Positions 1 to 8,255 of a DNA stretch of 64,000 nt are shown here, in pieces. The stretch comes from 3107 sp965216225 (GTDB taxonomy: Bacteria; Pseudomonadota; Alphaproteobacteria; Rhodobacterales; Rhodobacteraceae), in assembly GCA_965216225.1 (NCBI GenBank), contig CBDCFF010000021.1, forward strand, positions 41,030 through 105,029, written 5' to 3'. Under the pieces are notes generated by a model that had not been told where the DNA came from, searched no databases, and saw nothing but the letters and a program-made list of their open reading frames with translations. Every line of letters starts with the position of its first letter. Within the stretch, counting starts at the first letter, position 1. The translations under genes were made by a program, and so were the position numbers.

Positions 1-118
1 AGGTCGGACTCATTAGCACATACTATATAAACAAGCGGCCCTACGCAAGCGCAGAGCCGCCTTGGGCGCTCACCAAAAGTCGGCCCAATCGGACGATCAT
101 TGTGAGCAGGTTCAGGAA

Positions 119-168
119 ACACATAAATGTGTCATTTGCAAGACATAATGCATCATTCCGTGCATTAT
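119..168. repeat. AT-rich inverted repeats downstream of leuC
   Basis: Two short dyads lie just beyond the leuC stop, in a locally AT-rich stretch. ACACAT/ATGTGT (119-124, 127-132) has a 2-base gap. ATAATGCA/TGCATTAT (145-152, 161-168) has an 8-base loop. They could form hairpins in the 3' tail of the leuC transcript, or be an operator or promoter for something left of the window. There is no U-run typical of an intrinsic terminator, so the role is open. No gene is visible in 1-199. Confidence 0.35.
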
Positions 169-199
169 ATATCTGCATACCACACTCCGGTATCGGGCT

Positions 200-1603
200 C
201 TACATCATCTCCCTTACATCGGTCAGCCTGCCGGTCACGGCGGCGGCGGCGGCCATGGCGGGGCTCATCAGGTGGGTGCGGCCGCCACGGCCCTGGCGGC
301 CCTCGAAGTTGCGGTTCGAGGTCGCGGCGCAGCGTTCGCCGGGGCTCAGCTGGTCGGGGTTCATGGCAAGGCACATGGAACAGCCCGCAAGGCGCCATTC
401 GAAACCGGCGGCCCTGAAGATGTCGGCGAGGCCCTCTTCTTCCGCCTGCGCCCGCACCAGGCCGGAGCCCGGCACGACCATGGCGCGCAGGCCGTCCCTG
501 ATCTTCCTGTCCTTCAGAATCCCGGCAGCGGCGCGCAAATCCTCGATCCGGCCATTCGTGCAGGAACCGATGAAAACCGTGTCGATCTCTATTTCATCAA
601 GCGGCGTACCGGGTTTCAGATCCATATATTCCAGCGAGCGGCGGACAGCGCCGACCTTGCCGCCCTCGAAATCTTCGGGGCCGGGCACGGTTGCGGTGAT
701 CGGCAGCACGTCTTCGGGCGAGGTGCCCCAGGTAACGACCGGGGCGATGTCCCCGGCACGGATGGTCACGACCCTGTCCCAATGCGCGGCGTCGTCGGAA
801 CAGAGCGTTTTCCACCAGCCGAGCGCCGCTTCCCATTGCGCGCCTTTCGGGGCATGGGGGCGGCCCCTGACATAATCGAAGGTGGTTTCATCCGGGGCGA
901 TGATCCCGGCCCGCGCGCCGCCCTCGATGGCCATGTTGCAGACGGTCATCCGGCCTTCCATGGACAGCTCGCGGATCGCTTCGCCGCAATATTCGATCAC
1001 ATGGCCAGTGCCGCCCGCGGCGCCGGTCCTGCCGATGACCGACAGGGTGATGTCCTTGGCGGTCACGCCCGGACGCAGCCTGCCGGTGATCTCCACCTTC
1101 ATGTTTCTGGATTTCTTCTGGATCAGCGTCTGCGTCGCCAGCACATGCTCCACCTCCGACGTGCCGATGCCGTGGGCCAGCGCACCAAAGGCGCCGTGGG
1201 TGGCGGTGTGCGAGTCGCCGCAGACAACGGTCATGCCCGGCAATGTCCAGCCCTGTTCGGGGCCGACGATATGCACGATGCCCTGACGGACATCGTTGAC
1301 CGGGTAATAGTGGATGCCGAAATCCCTGGCGTTCCTGTCAAGCGCCTCGACCTGAATGCGGGATTCCTCATTGTCGATGCCGTTCACGCGATCGGGCGTG
1401 GTGGGCACGTTATGGTCCGGCACGGCGATGGTCTTTTCCGGGGCGCGCACCTTGCGGCCCGCCATGCGCAGCCCCTCGAAAGCCTGCGGGCTGGTGACTT
1501 CATGCACCAGATGGCGGTCGATATAAAGCAGGCAGGTGCCGTCATCCGCCTCATGCGCCACATGCGCATCCCAGATCTTGTCATAGAGTGTCTTGGGGGA
1601 CAT
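200..1603 (-). CDS. leuC: 3-isopropylmalate dehydratase large subunit
   Basis: LeuC isomerises 2-isopropylmalate to 3-isopropylmalate in leucine biosynthesis, working in the cytoplasm with the small subunit LeuD. The 467-residue protein has the usual length and aconitase-family layout. The three cysteine ligands of the [4Fe-4S] cluster are visible in GSCTNGR (Cys348) and AGCSMC (Cys408 and Cys411). The start at 1603 (MSPKTLYDKIWD) follows GGAGAGG at good spacing. A longer upstream reading of about 40 residues exists, but it is low-complexity and not family-like. leuD, usually next, is not seen in the 199 bases downstream and may lie outside the window. The gene is divergent from the rsfS block. 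Confidence 0.97.
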   Translation of the reverse strand: MSPKTLYDKIWDAHVAHEADDGTCLLYIDRHLVHEVTSPQAFEGLRMAGRKVRAPEKTIAVPDHNVPTTPDRVNGIDNEESRIQVEALDRNARDFGIHYYPVNDVRQGIVHIVGPEQGWTLPGMTVVCGDSHTATHGAFGALAHGIGTSEVEHVLATQTLIQKKSRNMKVEITGRLRPGVTAKDITLSVIGRTGAAGGTGHVIEYCGEAIRELSMEGRMTVCNMAIEGGARAGIIAPDETTFDYVRGRPHAPKGAQWEAALGWWKTLCSDDAAHWDRVVTIRAGDIAPVVTWGTSPEDVLPITATVPGPEDFEGGKVGAVRRSLEYMDLKPGTPLDEIEIDTVFIGSCTNGRIEDLRAAAGILKDRKIRDGLRAMVVPGSGLVRAQAEEEGLADIFRAAGFEWRLAGCSMCLAMNPDQLSPGERCAATSNRNFEGRQGRGGRTHLMSPAMAAAAAVTGRLTDVREMM

Positions 1604-1975
1604 CGGTCCTCTCCCATTTGCGTGTTTGAATATCCAGTGGCGAAACGGTGCGGAAGCGCGCGCGCCTTGCGCGGGCCTCATGGCCCGGCGCTGATCGCAA
1701 GCGACTGACCGTGGAATCGCCAAGGCAGAAAGGCCCGGTCGTCAATATCGTGGATGCGTTTCATGGGCCTGCCTTACACCCGTTCGGGGATTCCATCAAG
1801 CGCCGGGGGGGGGCGGGTTTGACGATCCCCGGCCAGAGGGCGGCCAGAGGGCGAAATGTGACCGGAATGTCACGATCCCGTCAGGCGACATTGAGACTTC
1901 GCAATCCCGGTGCTATCCTTCAATCATGCCCTGCGCCGGGGCGTCATTCGGCGCGATGGAAAGGAGGACACGGTT
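1604..1975. other. Divergent intergenic region leuC / rsfS
   Basis: No credible gene is seen in these 370 bases. The stretch must hold the leuC promoter (minus strand) and that of the rsfS-rlmH block (plus strand). It contains a run of nine G at 1805-1813, an 11-bp perfect tandem duplication (GGCCAGAGGGC, 1831-1841 and 1842-1852), and a strong Shine-Dalgarno (AAGGAGG, 1961-1967). I could not identify convincing -35/-10 boxes. Confidence 0.5.
1831..1852. repeat. 11-bp perfect tandem duplication
   Basis: GGCCAGAGGGC occurs twice head to tail in the leuC-rsfS intergenic region. It is one of several 9-13 bp tandem duplications in this window. Confidence 0.8.
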
Positions 1976-2392
1976 CTGTCATATGCTGCAAGCGTGGCTG
2001 TCGGTACAGCCGCTGAACATGCCCGGATTGCGGGCGTTACAGCAGGATATTCAGGCGAGGAACTGCTTGAGCGCATCCTGACCTCTCTGACAGAAGACAA
2101 GGCCGAAGAGATCGTGCGGATCGACCTGCGCGGCAAGTCGGGCATTGCCGATTACATGGTGATATGCTCCGGCCGGTCATCCCGTCAGGTGACGGCAATC
2201 TCGGAACGTCTGGCCGACAATCTGAAGCAGGACGCGGGCGTTCTGTCGAAGATGGAAGGCAAGGATCAGGGCGATTGGGTTCTGATCGACACCGGCGACG
2301 TGATCGTTCATGTCTTCCGCCCCGAGGTGCGGGAGTTCTATCAGTTGGAGAAGATGTGGCTTGTTGGCCCTGCTGCGGCGGATCGGGCCTGA
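1976..2392 (+). CDS. rsfS: Ribosomal silencing factor RsfS
   Basis: RsfS (Iojap/DUF143 family) binds ribosomal protein uL14 and blocks subunit joining, which lowers translation in starvation. The conserved core is clear: DKAEEIVRIDLRGKSG, MVICSGRSSRQV, EGKDQGDWVLIDTGDVIVHV and FRPEVREFYQLEKMW. The start is a problem. No ATG exists in frame. A near-perfect Shine-Dalgarno (1961-1967) sits 8 nt before a CTG at 1976. Alternatives are GTG at 1994 (too far from that site) and GTG at 1910 (no site, long odd leader). I chose CTG 1976, giving 138 residues; family members are usually about 115-125. An out-of-frame ATG at 1983 also follows the site, so an N-terminal indel is possible. rlmH follows after 10 nt, the classic pairing. 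Confidence 0.85.
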   Translation: MSYAASVAVGTAAEHARIAGVTAGYSGEELLERILTSLTEDKAEEIVRIDLRGKSGIADYMVICSGRSSRQVTAISERLADNLKQDAGVLSKMEGKDQGDWVLIDTGDVIVHVFRPEVREFYQLEKMWLVGPAAADRA

Positions 2393-2402
2393 TCCCCGGC
2401 GC

Positions 2403-2873
2403 ATGAGAGTTCACATCTGCGCGGTGGGTCGCCTGAGGGCGGGGCCTGAACGCGACCTGATCGGCGATTATCAGACCCGGTTCGACCGGACAGGGCGCGC
2501 CTTGGGGCTGGGACCGCTGAACATTCACGAAGTCGAAGACCGGAAGGGCGGCGGCACAGAGGCCGAGGCCGCCCTGTTGCGGCGCGCCATTCCCGGCGGC
2601 GCGCTGATCTGCGTGATGGACGAGCGCGGGCGGGTGATGACCTCGCCCGATTTCGCAGGGCAGCTTGGCCGCTGGCGCGATGGCGGTCGGGGCGATGTCG
2701 CCTTTGTCATTGGCGGGGCCGGCGGAATTGCCCCCGCCCTGCGGACCGGGGCCGATTTCGCGCTCGGCTTCGGCGCGATGGTCTGGCCCCACATGCTGGC
2801 CCGCGTGATGCTGTGCGAACAGCTCTACCGTGCGGCGACCATTCTGGCGGGCGGCCCGTATCACCGGGCGTAG
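2403..2873 (+). CDS. rlmH: 23S rRNA (pseudouridine1915-N3)-methyltransferase
   Basis: RlmH is a SPOUT-class methyltransferase that methylates pseudouridine 1915 in helix 69 of 23S rRNA using S-adenosylmethionine. It is 156 residues long, the normal size. The C-terminal trefoil knot region is seen in FVIGGAGGIAP and in the tail YRAATILAGGPYHRA, which ends in the family-typical HR-A/Y motif. The ATG at 2403 is only 10 nt past rsfS, so the two are co-transcribed. A longer upstream reading overlapping rsfS was rejected because the family starts at M-x-hydrophobic-AVGR. Confidence 0.95.
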   Translation: MRVHICAVGRLRAGPERDLIGDYQTRFDRTGRALGLGPLNIHEVEDRKGGGTEAEAALLRRAIPGGALICVMDERGRVMTSPDFAGQLGRWRDGGRGDVAFVIGGAGGIAPALRTGADFALGFGAMVWPHMLARVMLCEQLYRAATILAGGPYHRA

Positions 2874-3075
2874 GCCCTTTCGGTCGGCGGTATCCGCAGG
2901 CAAGGCTCAACTGCCATGCGCCATGCGCGCAAACCCCGGCGGGGCGAGACCGGAGCAGCCCAAGGCCCGGTTCGCGGATATTCCGCGCCAATCCGTGCGT
3001 CTTGCATCGCCGACAGGCGTTGCCCTTCCCCACGCGCCCCCTTAGACAGGGGCAGGGCAGTTGCAGGGCCGATCC

Positions 3076-4596
3076 ATGACGATTCCCAAACCCGTCGTAT
3101 TGTGCATTCTCGATGGCTGGGGCCAGCGGCGGGAGGCAGCGGCGAACGCGCCGGTTCTGGCCGACACCCCGGCATTCGACCGGCTGATGGCCACCTGCCC
3201 GTCGGCGACCCTGATCGCCCACGGGCCGGATGTGGGCCTGCCGGGCGGGCAGATGGGAAATTCCGAGGTCGGGCACACCAATATCGGCGCGGGCCGCGTG
3301 GTGGCGATGGCCTTGGGACAGATTGATCTTGCAATCGAAGACGGGTCGTTTTTCGACAATGCCGCGTTGCGGGATTTCATCGCCGCAACCAGAGCCGCCG
3401 GTGGCGCTGCGCATCTGATGGGGCTGATCTCTGATGGCGGGGTGCATGGGCATCTGAATCACGTCATTGCGGCGGTGAAGGCCGTTGCCGGGGCCGGTGT
3501 GCCGGTGGTGCTGCACGCAGTGACCGATGGCCGCGATGTGGCCCCTGACTCCGCCTGCGGCTATTTCCGGGCGCTGGAGGACGGTTTGCCCGAAAACGCC
3601 CGGATCGGCACGGTTATCGGGCGTTATTTCGCCATGGACCGCGATAATCGCTGGGACCGGGTGCGCAAGGCCCATGCCGCGATGATCCGGGGCGAAGGGC
3701 GCCACGCGGCGACAGCGCACGATGCCCTGAGCCGGGCCCGCGGCCGGTCGGAAAGCGACGAGTTCATCGGGGCCACCGTGACCGGGGATTTCGACGGTGT
3801 GAAGGATGGCGACAGTTTCTTTTGCCTGAATTTCCGGGCCGATCGCGTCCGGGAGATTTTGCGGGCGATCGCAGAACCGGGTTTCGCCGAATTTGACACC
3901 GGCGCGCGCCCCGCCCTGTCGGCCTTGCTGGGCATGGCCGAATATTCCCGTGGCCACAACGCCTGTATGACAGCCATGTTCCCAAAGCGCGGGATCGCGA
4001 ACACGCTGGGCACCTGGGTGGCGAAGCAGGGGCGGCGGCAGTTCCGGCTGGCGGAGACGGAAAAATACCCCCATGTGACCTTCTTCCTCAATGGCGGCAG
4101 GGAAGCGCCGGAGGAAGGCGAAGACCGGTTCATGCCCGAATCGCCCAGGGTCGCGACCTATGACCTGCAACCGGAAATGTCGGCGGCGGAAGTGACCGGA
4201 AAATTCGTCGAAGCGATCCGGGCGGGCTATGACCTGATCGTCACCAACTACGCCAACCCGGACATGGTCGGCCATACCGGCGATCTGGAGGCGGCGATCA
4301 GAGCCTGCGAGGCGGTTGACCGGGGGCTGGCGCAGGTCGTGGCGGCGCTGAGGGAGGCTGGCGGCGCGATGGTTCTGACCGCCGATCACGGAAACTGCGA
4401 AACCATGGTGGACCCGGACGACGGCGGCCCGCATACCGCGCACACCACCAACCCGGTGCCGGTGATCCTGTTTGGCGGGCCGGGGGATGCCCGCCTGCGC
4501 CGCGGACGGCTGGCCGATTTGGCCCCGACCGTGCTGGACCTGATGGGATTGCCCAAACCCGCCGAGATGACCGGCGAAAGCCTGATCGTCCAATGA
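3076..4596 (+). CDS. gpmI: 2,3-bisphosphoglycerate-independent phosphoglycerate mutase
   Basis: GpmI interconverts 3- and 2-phosphoglycerate in glycolysis and gluconeogenesis with two Mn ions. The 506-residue protein has the alkaline-phosphatase fold. It shows the N-terminal metal motif VVLCILDGWG, the phospho-serine loop QMGNSEVGH (Ser63), HAVTDGRDV, and the C-terminal metal site LTADHGNCE followed by HTTNPVPVI. ATG 3076 is preferred over an in-frame TTG 15 nt upstream. The roughly 200 bases after rlmH hold no gene. The stop overlaps the next small frame (ATGA at 4593). In relatives as I recall them, a murein hydrolase activator (EnvC-like) follows here; it is absent. Confidence 0.97.
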   Translation: MTIPKPVVLCILDGWGQRREAAANAPVLADTPAFDRLMATCPSATLIAHGPDVGLPGGQMGNSEVGHTNIGAGRVVAMALGQIDLAIEDGSFFDNAALRDFIAATRAAGGAAHLMGLISDGGVHGHLNHVIAAVKAVAGAGVPVVLHAVTDGRDVAPDSACGYFRALEDGLPENARIGTVIGRYFAMDRDNRWDRVRKAHAAMIRGEGRHAATAHDALSRARGRSESDEFIGATVTGDFDGVKDGDSFFCLNFRADRVREILRAIAEPGFAEFDTGARPALSALLGMAEYSRGHNACMTAMFPKRGIANTLGTWVAKQGRRQFRLAETEKYPHVTFFLNGGREAPEEGEDRFMPESPRVATYDLQPEMSAAEVTGKFVEAIRAGYDLIVTNYANPDMVGHTGDLEAAIRACEAVDRGLAQVVAALREAGGAMVLTADHGNCETMVDPDDGGPHTAHTTNPVPVILFGGPGDARLRRGRLADLAPTVLDLMGLPKPAEMTGESLIVQ

Positions 4597-4829
4597 GCGG
4601 GGCGTTGCATATCCTGCCCTGCCCCGCCCCGGCCGGGTCTGGCGCGATCCACGGTGAAACCGGCGAAATCGCGGCCAGAGACGCCCCTTTGGGCCTGACG
4701 CCCGCGAAACAGGGCGCAGATGACGCCGATTTGAGCGGCGCAACCGTGATTGATGCTGGTGCAGAACGCCCTGAAACACTTTATATGGAACTGGAAAAGG
4801 ATCAGGAGCCGGGCGGTTCGGCGGATTGA
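4593..4829 (+). CDS. Doubtful small ORF between gpmI and ctpA
   Basis: A 78-codon frame starts on the ATGA overlap with the gpmI stop and ends 27 nt before ctpA. The translation resembles no family I know: no signal peptide, no membrane segment, low complexity. It fills the place where I would expect an EnvC-type peptidase of about 400 residues, so it may be leftover sequence at a deletion junction and not a gene. There is no independent ribosome binding site besides translational coupling. Confidence 0.2.
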   Translation: MSGALHILPCPAPAGSGAIHGETGEIAARDAPLGLTPAKQGADDADLSGATVIDAGAERPETLYMELEKDQEPGGSAD

Positions 4830-4856
4830 TTCGCTGCTGAGAAGGAATGGAATGCG

Positions 4857-6194
4857 ATGAAGAAGTTCGTGATGGCCGCATTTGGCGGGACGCTGGCGGG
4901 GATCCTCGTGACCACCCAGATCGCCGGGCCGCTGCTTGCGCAGGAAAACGCCCGCAACAGCAATGTTTACGAACAGCTCGACCTGTTTGGCGACATCTTC
5001 GAGCGCATTCGCGCCCAGTACGTCACCGAGGTGGACGCGGCGGAACTGATCGAGGCGGCGATCAACGGGATGCTCGGTTCGCTCGATCCGCATTCCTCTT
5101 ACCTCGCGCCCCCGGATTTCGAGGACATGCGGGTGCAGACCCGTGGAGAGTTCGGCGGGCTGGGCATCGAGGTCACGCAGGAGGAAGGCTTCGTCAAGGT
5201 CGTCTCGCCCATGGACGGAACCCCGGCGCAGGCCGCAGGCATCGAGGCGGGCGATTTCATCACCCATGTGGATGGCGAAAGCGTGCTGGGCCTGACGCTG
5301 GATGAGGCGGTGGACATGATGCGCGGCCCGGTGGGGTCCGAGATCGTGATCACCGTGGCGCGCGAGGGCGAGGAACGGCCCTTCGACGTGACCATAATCC
5401 GCGACACCATCACGCTGACCGCCGTGCGCAGCCGGGTCGAGGGCAACACGGTGGTGCTGCGCATTACCACCTTCAGCGATCAGACTTATGACGGCCTGCG
5501 GAAAGCGATCGAGGATTCGGTCGCCGAACTGGACGGCATGGACAACGTGAACGGCTTTGTCGTTGATCTGCGCAACAATCCGGGCGGATTGCTGGATCAG
5601 GCGGTGCTGGTCTCCGACGCATTTTTGCAGGAGGGCGAGATCGTCTCGACCAGGGGCCGCAACCCGAACGACGGCGAACGGTTCGACGCCACACCGGGCG
5701 ATCTGACCGGGGGCAAGCCGGTCGTGGTCCTGATCAATGGCGGCTCGGCCTCGGCCTCCGAAATCGTGTCCGGTGCGTTGCAGGATCACCGCCGCGCGGT
5801 GGTCGTGGGCACCAAGAGTTTCGGCAAGGGTTCTGTTCAGACCGTGCTGCCCCTGCGCGGGGATGGGGCGATGCGCCTGACCACGGCGCGTTACTACACG
5901 CCCTCGGGGCGCTCGATCCAGGCGCTGGGCGTTTCGCCCGACATCATTGTCGAACAGCCCCGCACGAGCCCGGAGGACGAAGCCGGGGAGGAAGAGGCCC
6001 GGCAGACCTTCTCGGAGGCCGATCTGCGCGGCAGTCTCGACAATGACTCGATCACCGAGGATGAGCGCCGGATGCTGGAGGAAGAGCGTGACGAAGCCGC
6101 GGCGGCGGCCGGGCTGCGTGACGAGGACTATCAGTTGGCCTATGCCGTCGATCTGCTGAAGGGTCTCTCGGCACTGAAACAGGTGGCGGAGTGA
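4857..6194 (+). CDS. ctpA: C-terminal processing peptidase (S41 family)
   Basis: This is a periplasmic serine protease that trims or degrades proteins from a C-terminal tag. The 445 residues comprise an N-terminal export signal (MKKFVMAAFGGTLAGILV), the S41 N-terminal helical part with GMLGSLDPHSSYL, a PDZ domain (GIEVTQEEGFVKVVSPMDGT onward), and the catalytic core. By alignment with the family, Ser299 in GGSASASE and Lys324 in GTKSFGKG form the Ser/Lys dyad. The acidic C-terminal tail (EDEAGEEEARQ) is usual in this group. The Shine-Dalgarno GAAGGAATGG precedes the ATG. It lies between gpmI and rppH as in related genomes. Confidence 0.95.
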   Translation: MKKFVMAAFGGTLAGILVTTQIAGPLLAQENARNSNVYEQLDLFGDIFERIRAQYVTEVDAAELIEAAINGMLGSLDPHSSYLAPPDFEDMRVQTRGEFGGLGIEVTQEEGFVKVVSPMDGTPAQAAGIEAGDFITHVDGESVLGLTLDEAVDMMRGPVGSEIVITVAREGEERPFDVTIIRDTITLTAVRSRVEGNTVVLRITTFSDQTYDGLRKAIEDSVAELDGMDNVNGFVVDLRNNPGGLLDQAVLVSDAFLQEGEIVSTRGRNPNDGERFDATPGDLTGGKPVVVLINGGSASASEIVSGALQDHRRAVVVGTKSFGKGSVQTVLPLRGDGAMRLTTARYYTPSGRSIQALGVSPDIIVEQPRTSPEDEAGEEEARQTFSEADLRGSLDNDSITEDERRMLEEERDEAAAAAGLRDEDYQLAYAVDLLKGLSALKQVAE

Positions 6195-6215
6195 ACGGCG
6201 GAATGAACGGCGGAA
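6192..6215. repeat. 12-bp perfect tandem duplication at the ctpA stop
   Basis: TGAACGGCGGAA is repeated head to tail, starting at the ctpA stop codon, and is followed by a third partial TGA. It is non-coding and probably a slippage or excision scar. Confidence 0.8.
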
Positions 6216-6263
6216 TGAGAGGACGCGCCGGGGCGGCCCGGCCTTTTCGCAGATGATGACACC

Positions 6264-6752
6264 ATGACGCTGGCAGAGATCGAAAACCTTCCCTACCGGC
6301 CCTGTGTGGGCGTGATGCTGGTCAACCGGGACGGGCTGATCCTTGTCGGCCAGAGGATCGACAGCGAAGCACCGGCCTGGCAGATGCCGCAGGGCGGGAT
6401 CGACGATGGAGAAGAGGCCGAAGCCGCCGCACTGCGCGAACTGCGGGAGGAAACCGGCATACCGGCGCATCTGGTAACGGTGGAGGCCGAAACCGGGGGC
6501 TGGCTGACCTACGACCTGCCGCATCATATCGTGCCGAAGGTCTGGAACGGGCGGTATCGCGGCCAGAAACAGCGCTGGTTCCTGCTGCGCTTTCACGGCA
6601 GAGACGATCAGATCGACATCCTGACCGATCATCCGGAATTTTCCGAATGGCGCTGGATCGGCGCGGGCGCGCTGCTGGACAGTATCGTGGACTTCAAGCG
6701 CGCGCTTTATGCGCAGGTGGCGGGTTCGTTTCGGGACCGGATTTCGGGTTAG
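6264..6752 (+). CDS. rppH: RNA pyrophosphohydrolase (Nudix)
   Basis: RppH removes pyrophosphate from the 5' end of mRNA and so triggers decay; it also acts on dinucleoside polyphosphates. The 162-residue protein carries the full Nudix box at residues 44-66 (GG...E...ALRELREETGI), the upstream YRPCVGVMLVNRDG strand, and the family-specific GQKQRWFLLRF. The stop codon TAG lies at the very edge of the IS630 remnant that follows, so the last residues may have been replaced by IS sequence, although length and core are normal. Confidence 0.95.
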   Translation: MTLAEIENLPYRPCVGVMLVNRDGLILVGQRIDSEAPAWQMPQGGIDDGEEAEAAALRELREETGIPAHLVTVEAETGGWLTYDLPHHIVPKVWNGRYRGQKQRWFLLRFHGRDDQIDILTDHPEFSEWRWIGAGALLDSIVDFKRALYAQVAGSFRDRISG

Positions 6753-7680
6753 AGTCCTTCACATTTTGACTGACCCATAGCCTGTGTTTTCGAGGTAGTT
6801 TTGGCATTCTCGTTGTGTGATTGATCCGACGAGGCGTCCAACGTATCGCCAAGCCTCTTCACTGGTTCGTTTCCGAGCCATCCGCATCCAGTGTTTGATC
6901 TTGGCGAATGTCTGCTCGATCGGGTTCAGGTCTGGCGAGTATGGTGGCAGGAACCACAACCGCGCGCCTGCCGCCCTGATGGCATCGCGCACGGCTTTCG
7001 ATTTATGGCAGCCGAGGTTGTCCATGATGACGATATCGCCGGACTTTTGTGCAGGGACAAGCAGTTGATCGATACAGGCGCGGAAGAACTGCCCGTTGAT
7101 CGGGCCGTCAAGGACACAGGGCGCCGTCAATTGATCGCAGCGCAAGGCAGCAATGAACGTCATGGTGTTCCAGTGGCCATGGGGCGCAAAGCCGTGCAGG
7201 CGTTTGCCTTTTGGTCCCCGGCCGCGCAGCGGAGCCATGTTGGTCCTGATCCGGGTTTCATCAATGTTTCATCAATGAAGACCAGCTTGCGCGGATCGAG
7301 TTGACGCATGACCCCCTTCCAGCGCTTTCGCCGGCGGGCCACATCGGCTCGGGCCCGCTCAAGGGCGAGCAGTGTTTTTTTTGAAGCTCGGCCCCTCGCG
7401 GCGCATGAAGTGCCAGACCGCATTGCGGGACACCTTGACGCCCCGCTTTGCCGGCATGTCTTTCAGACCATGCAGCGTCAGGTGCGGCGTGCGGTTGATC
7501 TGCTCCAGGATAAACTCACGGTGAGGTTCAAGGATAATCCTGCGGTGTCCACCCATCTTGCCAGGCGCTACGCTGCCAGTCTCGCGATATCGCTGGCGCC
7601 ACTTGATCACCGAAGAAACAGCCACCGGGAAACGGGCAGCCACAACACGTGCCGTCTCGCCGGAAACAACAGCTGCTACT
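6753..7680 (-). mobile_element. IS630-family element, 5' end truncated
   Basis: This is a broken IS630-type element reading leftward. Its left end abuts the rppH stop, at a TA as expected for IS630 insertion (inferred). Its right (5') end is cut off at 7681, where the terminal sequence of an IS481 element begins (TGTTCCATCCCG). The transposase frame is broken by the 5' truncation, by a frame change at a T-run near 7375-7382, and by an 11-bp duplication. No inverted repeat could be paired because the right end is gone. Confidence 0.85.
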
Positions 7681-7688
7681 TGTTCCAT
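6759..7688 (-). pseudogene. IS630-family transposase, degenerate
   Basis: Three consecutive minus-strand frames together make one IS630 transposase. 7359-7688 is the helix-turn-helix half (AARFPVAVSSVIKWRQRY); 7160-7423 includes KLVFIDET (first Asp); 6759-7238 holds IVIMDNLGCHK (second Asp) and SPDLNPIEQTFAKIK (Glu). The ATG at 7688 belongs to the IS481 end, so the true N-terminus of about 15-20 residues is lost. The switch between the first two frames is at a run of T/A and could have been a programmed frameshift in the parent. The second break is the 11-bp tandem duplication at 7256-7277. Removing one copy restores FIDETRIRTNMAPLRGRG in one frame. Confidence 0.85.
7256..7277. repeat. 11-bp perfect tandem duplication breaking the IS630 transposase
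   Basis: TTTCATCAATG is present twice in tandem (7256-7266 and 7267-7277). Removing one copy joins the two transposase frames, so this duplication is the inactivating change. Confidence 0.9.
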
Positions 7689-8169
7689 CCCGGACGATCA
7701 GATAGACCCTCGCCGCTCTGGCCTGTTCATGGCAAGATCGGTCCTGCGTGAGATTCGGGACGGAGGCAAGACATGCTGATTTCTTTGCACAAGCAGGCGA
7801 CGACGACGCCGAAGATCAGGGCCGCAATCCAGGCGAGCAAAGAGCCCGCGTGGATCGTGGCCGAGCGCTATGGCATCTCGGAGCAGAAGGTGTGGAGACA
7901 CCGTCCATGATCGGAGCCACACGGCGCACAGGTTGCAGACCACGCTGACACCGGCGCAGGAGGCCGTGGCGGTCTCGCTGAGACAGAGTCTGCTGCTGCC
8001 GCTCGACGACCTGCTCGCCGTGGTCCGCGAGTTTCTCAACCCGAACGTCTCGCGCTCCGGGCTGGATCGATGCCTGCGTCGGCATGGGGTCGGCTCCCTC
8101 CGTGACCTGAAGCCGAAGGTGGCGAAGCCCGCGCACAAGCCTTTCAAGGCATACGAGCCCGGCTACATC
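7681..8169 (+). mobile_element. IS481-family copy 1, 5' half
   Basis: The element begins with the terminal TGTTCCATCCCG and carries the first half of the transposase, up to EPGYI. At that point an IS66-bounded composite element is inserted (8170-15376). The last 8 bases here (GCTACATC, 8162-8169) are repeated at 15377-15384, where the IS481 sequence resumes. Same-family copies lie at 15534-16181, 19713-20771 and 40685-41155. Confidence 0.9.
7774..8169 (+). pseudogene. IS481-family transposase, N-terminal half, frameshifted
   Basis: The gene starts at ATG 7774 (MLISLHKQATTTPKIRAAIQ) and reads through the helix-turn-helix AWIVAERYGISEQ. It then breaks at a 14-nt deletion relative to the copy at 19713-20771, ending in WRHRP-stop. 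The remainder (TLTPAQEAVAVSLRQSLLLP, DLLAVVREFLNPNVSRSGLD) continues in another frame to 8169. Copy 2 (15534-16181) has the same deletion, so both derive from one defective parent. Confidence 0.85.
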
Positions 8170-8218
8170 GTAAGCGTCTGGTCTGGCTGCCCTGCCTGAG
8201 GCCGCAGATGTCAGATAG

Positions 8219-8240
8219 TGTCCATGATCGTTAATGGACA
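8219..8240. repeat. Dyad upstream of IS66 tnpA
   Basis: TGTCCAT/ATGGACA with an 8-base loop lies 15 nt before the tnpA start. The unrelated-in-sequence IS66 remnant at 15302-15331 has the equivalent dyad (AGTGTCCAC/GTGGACACT, same 8-base loop) in the same place, so it is a conserved regulatory hairpin or operator of this IS66 lineage. Confidence 0.6.
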
Positions 8241-8255
8241 TTATCGAGGTCAGAT

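Noticed and set aside
272..1708. Long open frame (about 478 codons) on the plus strand opposite leuC
   Set aside because: It is antisense to a well-conserved leuC. Such long mirror frames are expected in high-GC DNA, and the translation is Arg/Gly/His-rich with no family resemblance.
2707..6632. Very long minus-strand frames opposite rlmH, gpmI and ctpA
   Set aside because: They are shadows of real plus-strand genes, with no ribosome sites and no recognisable domains.
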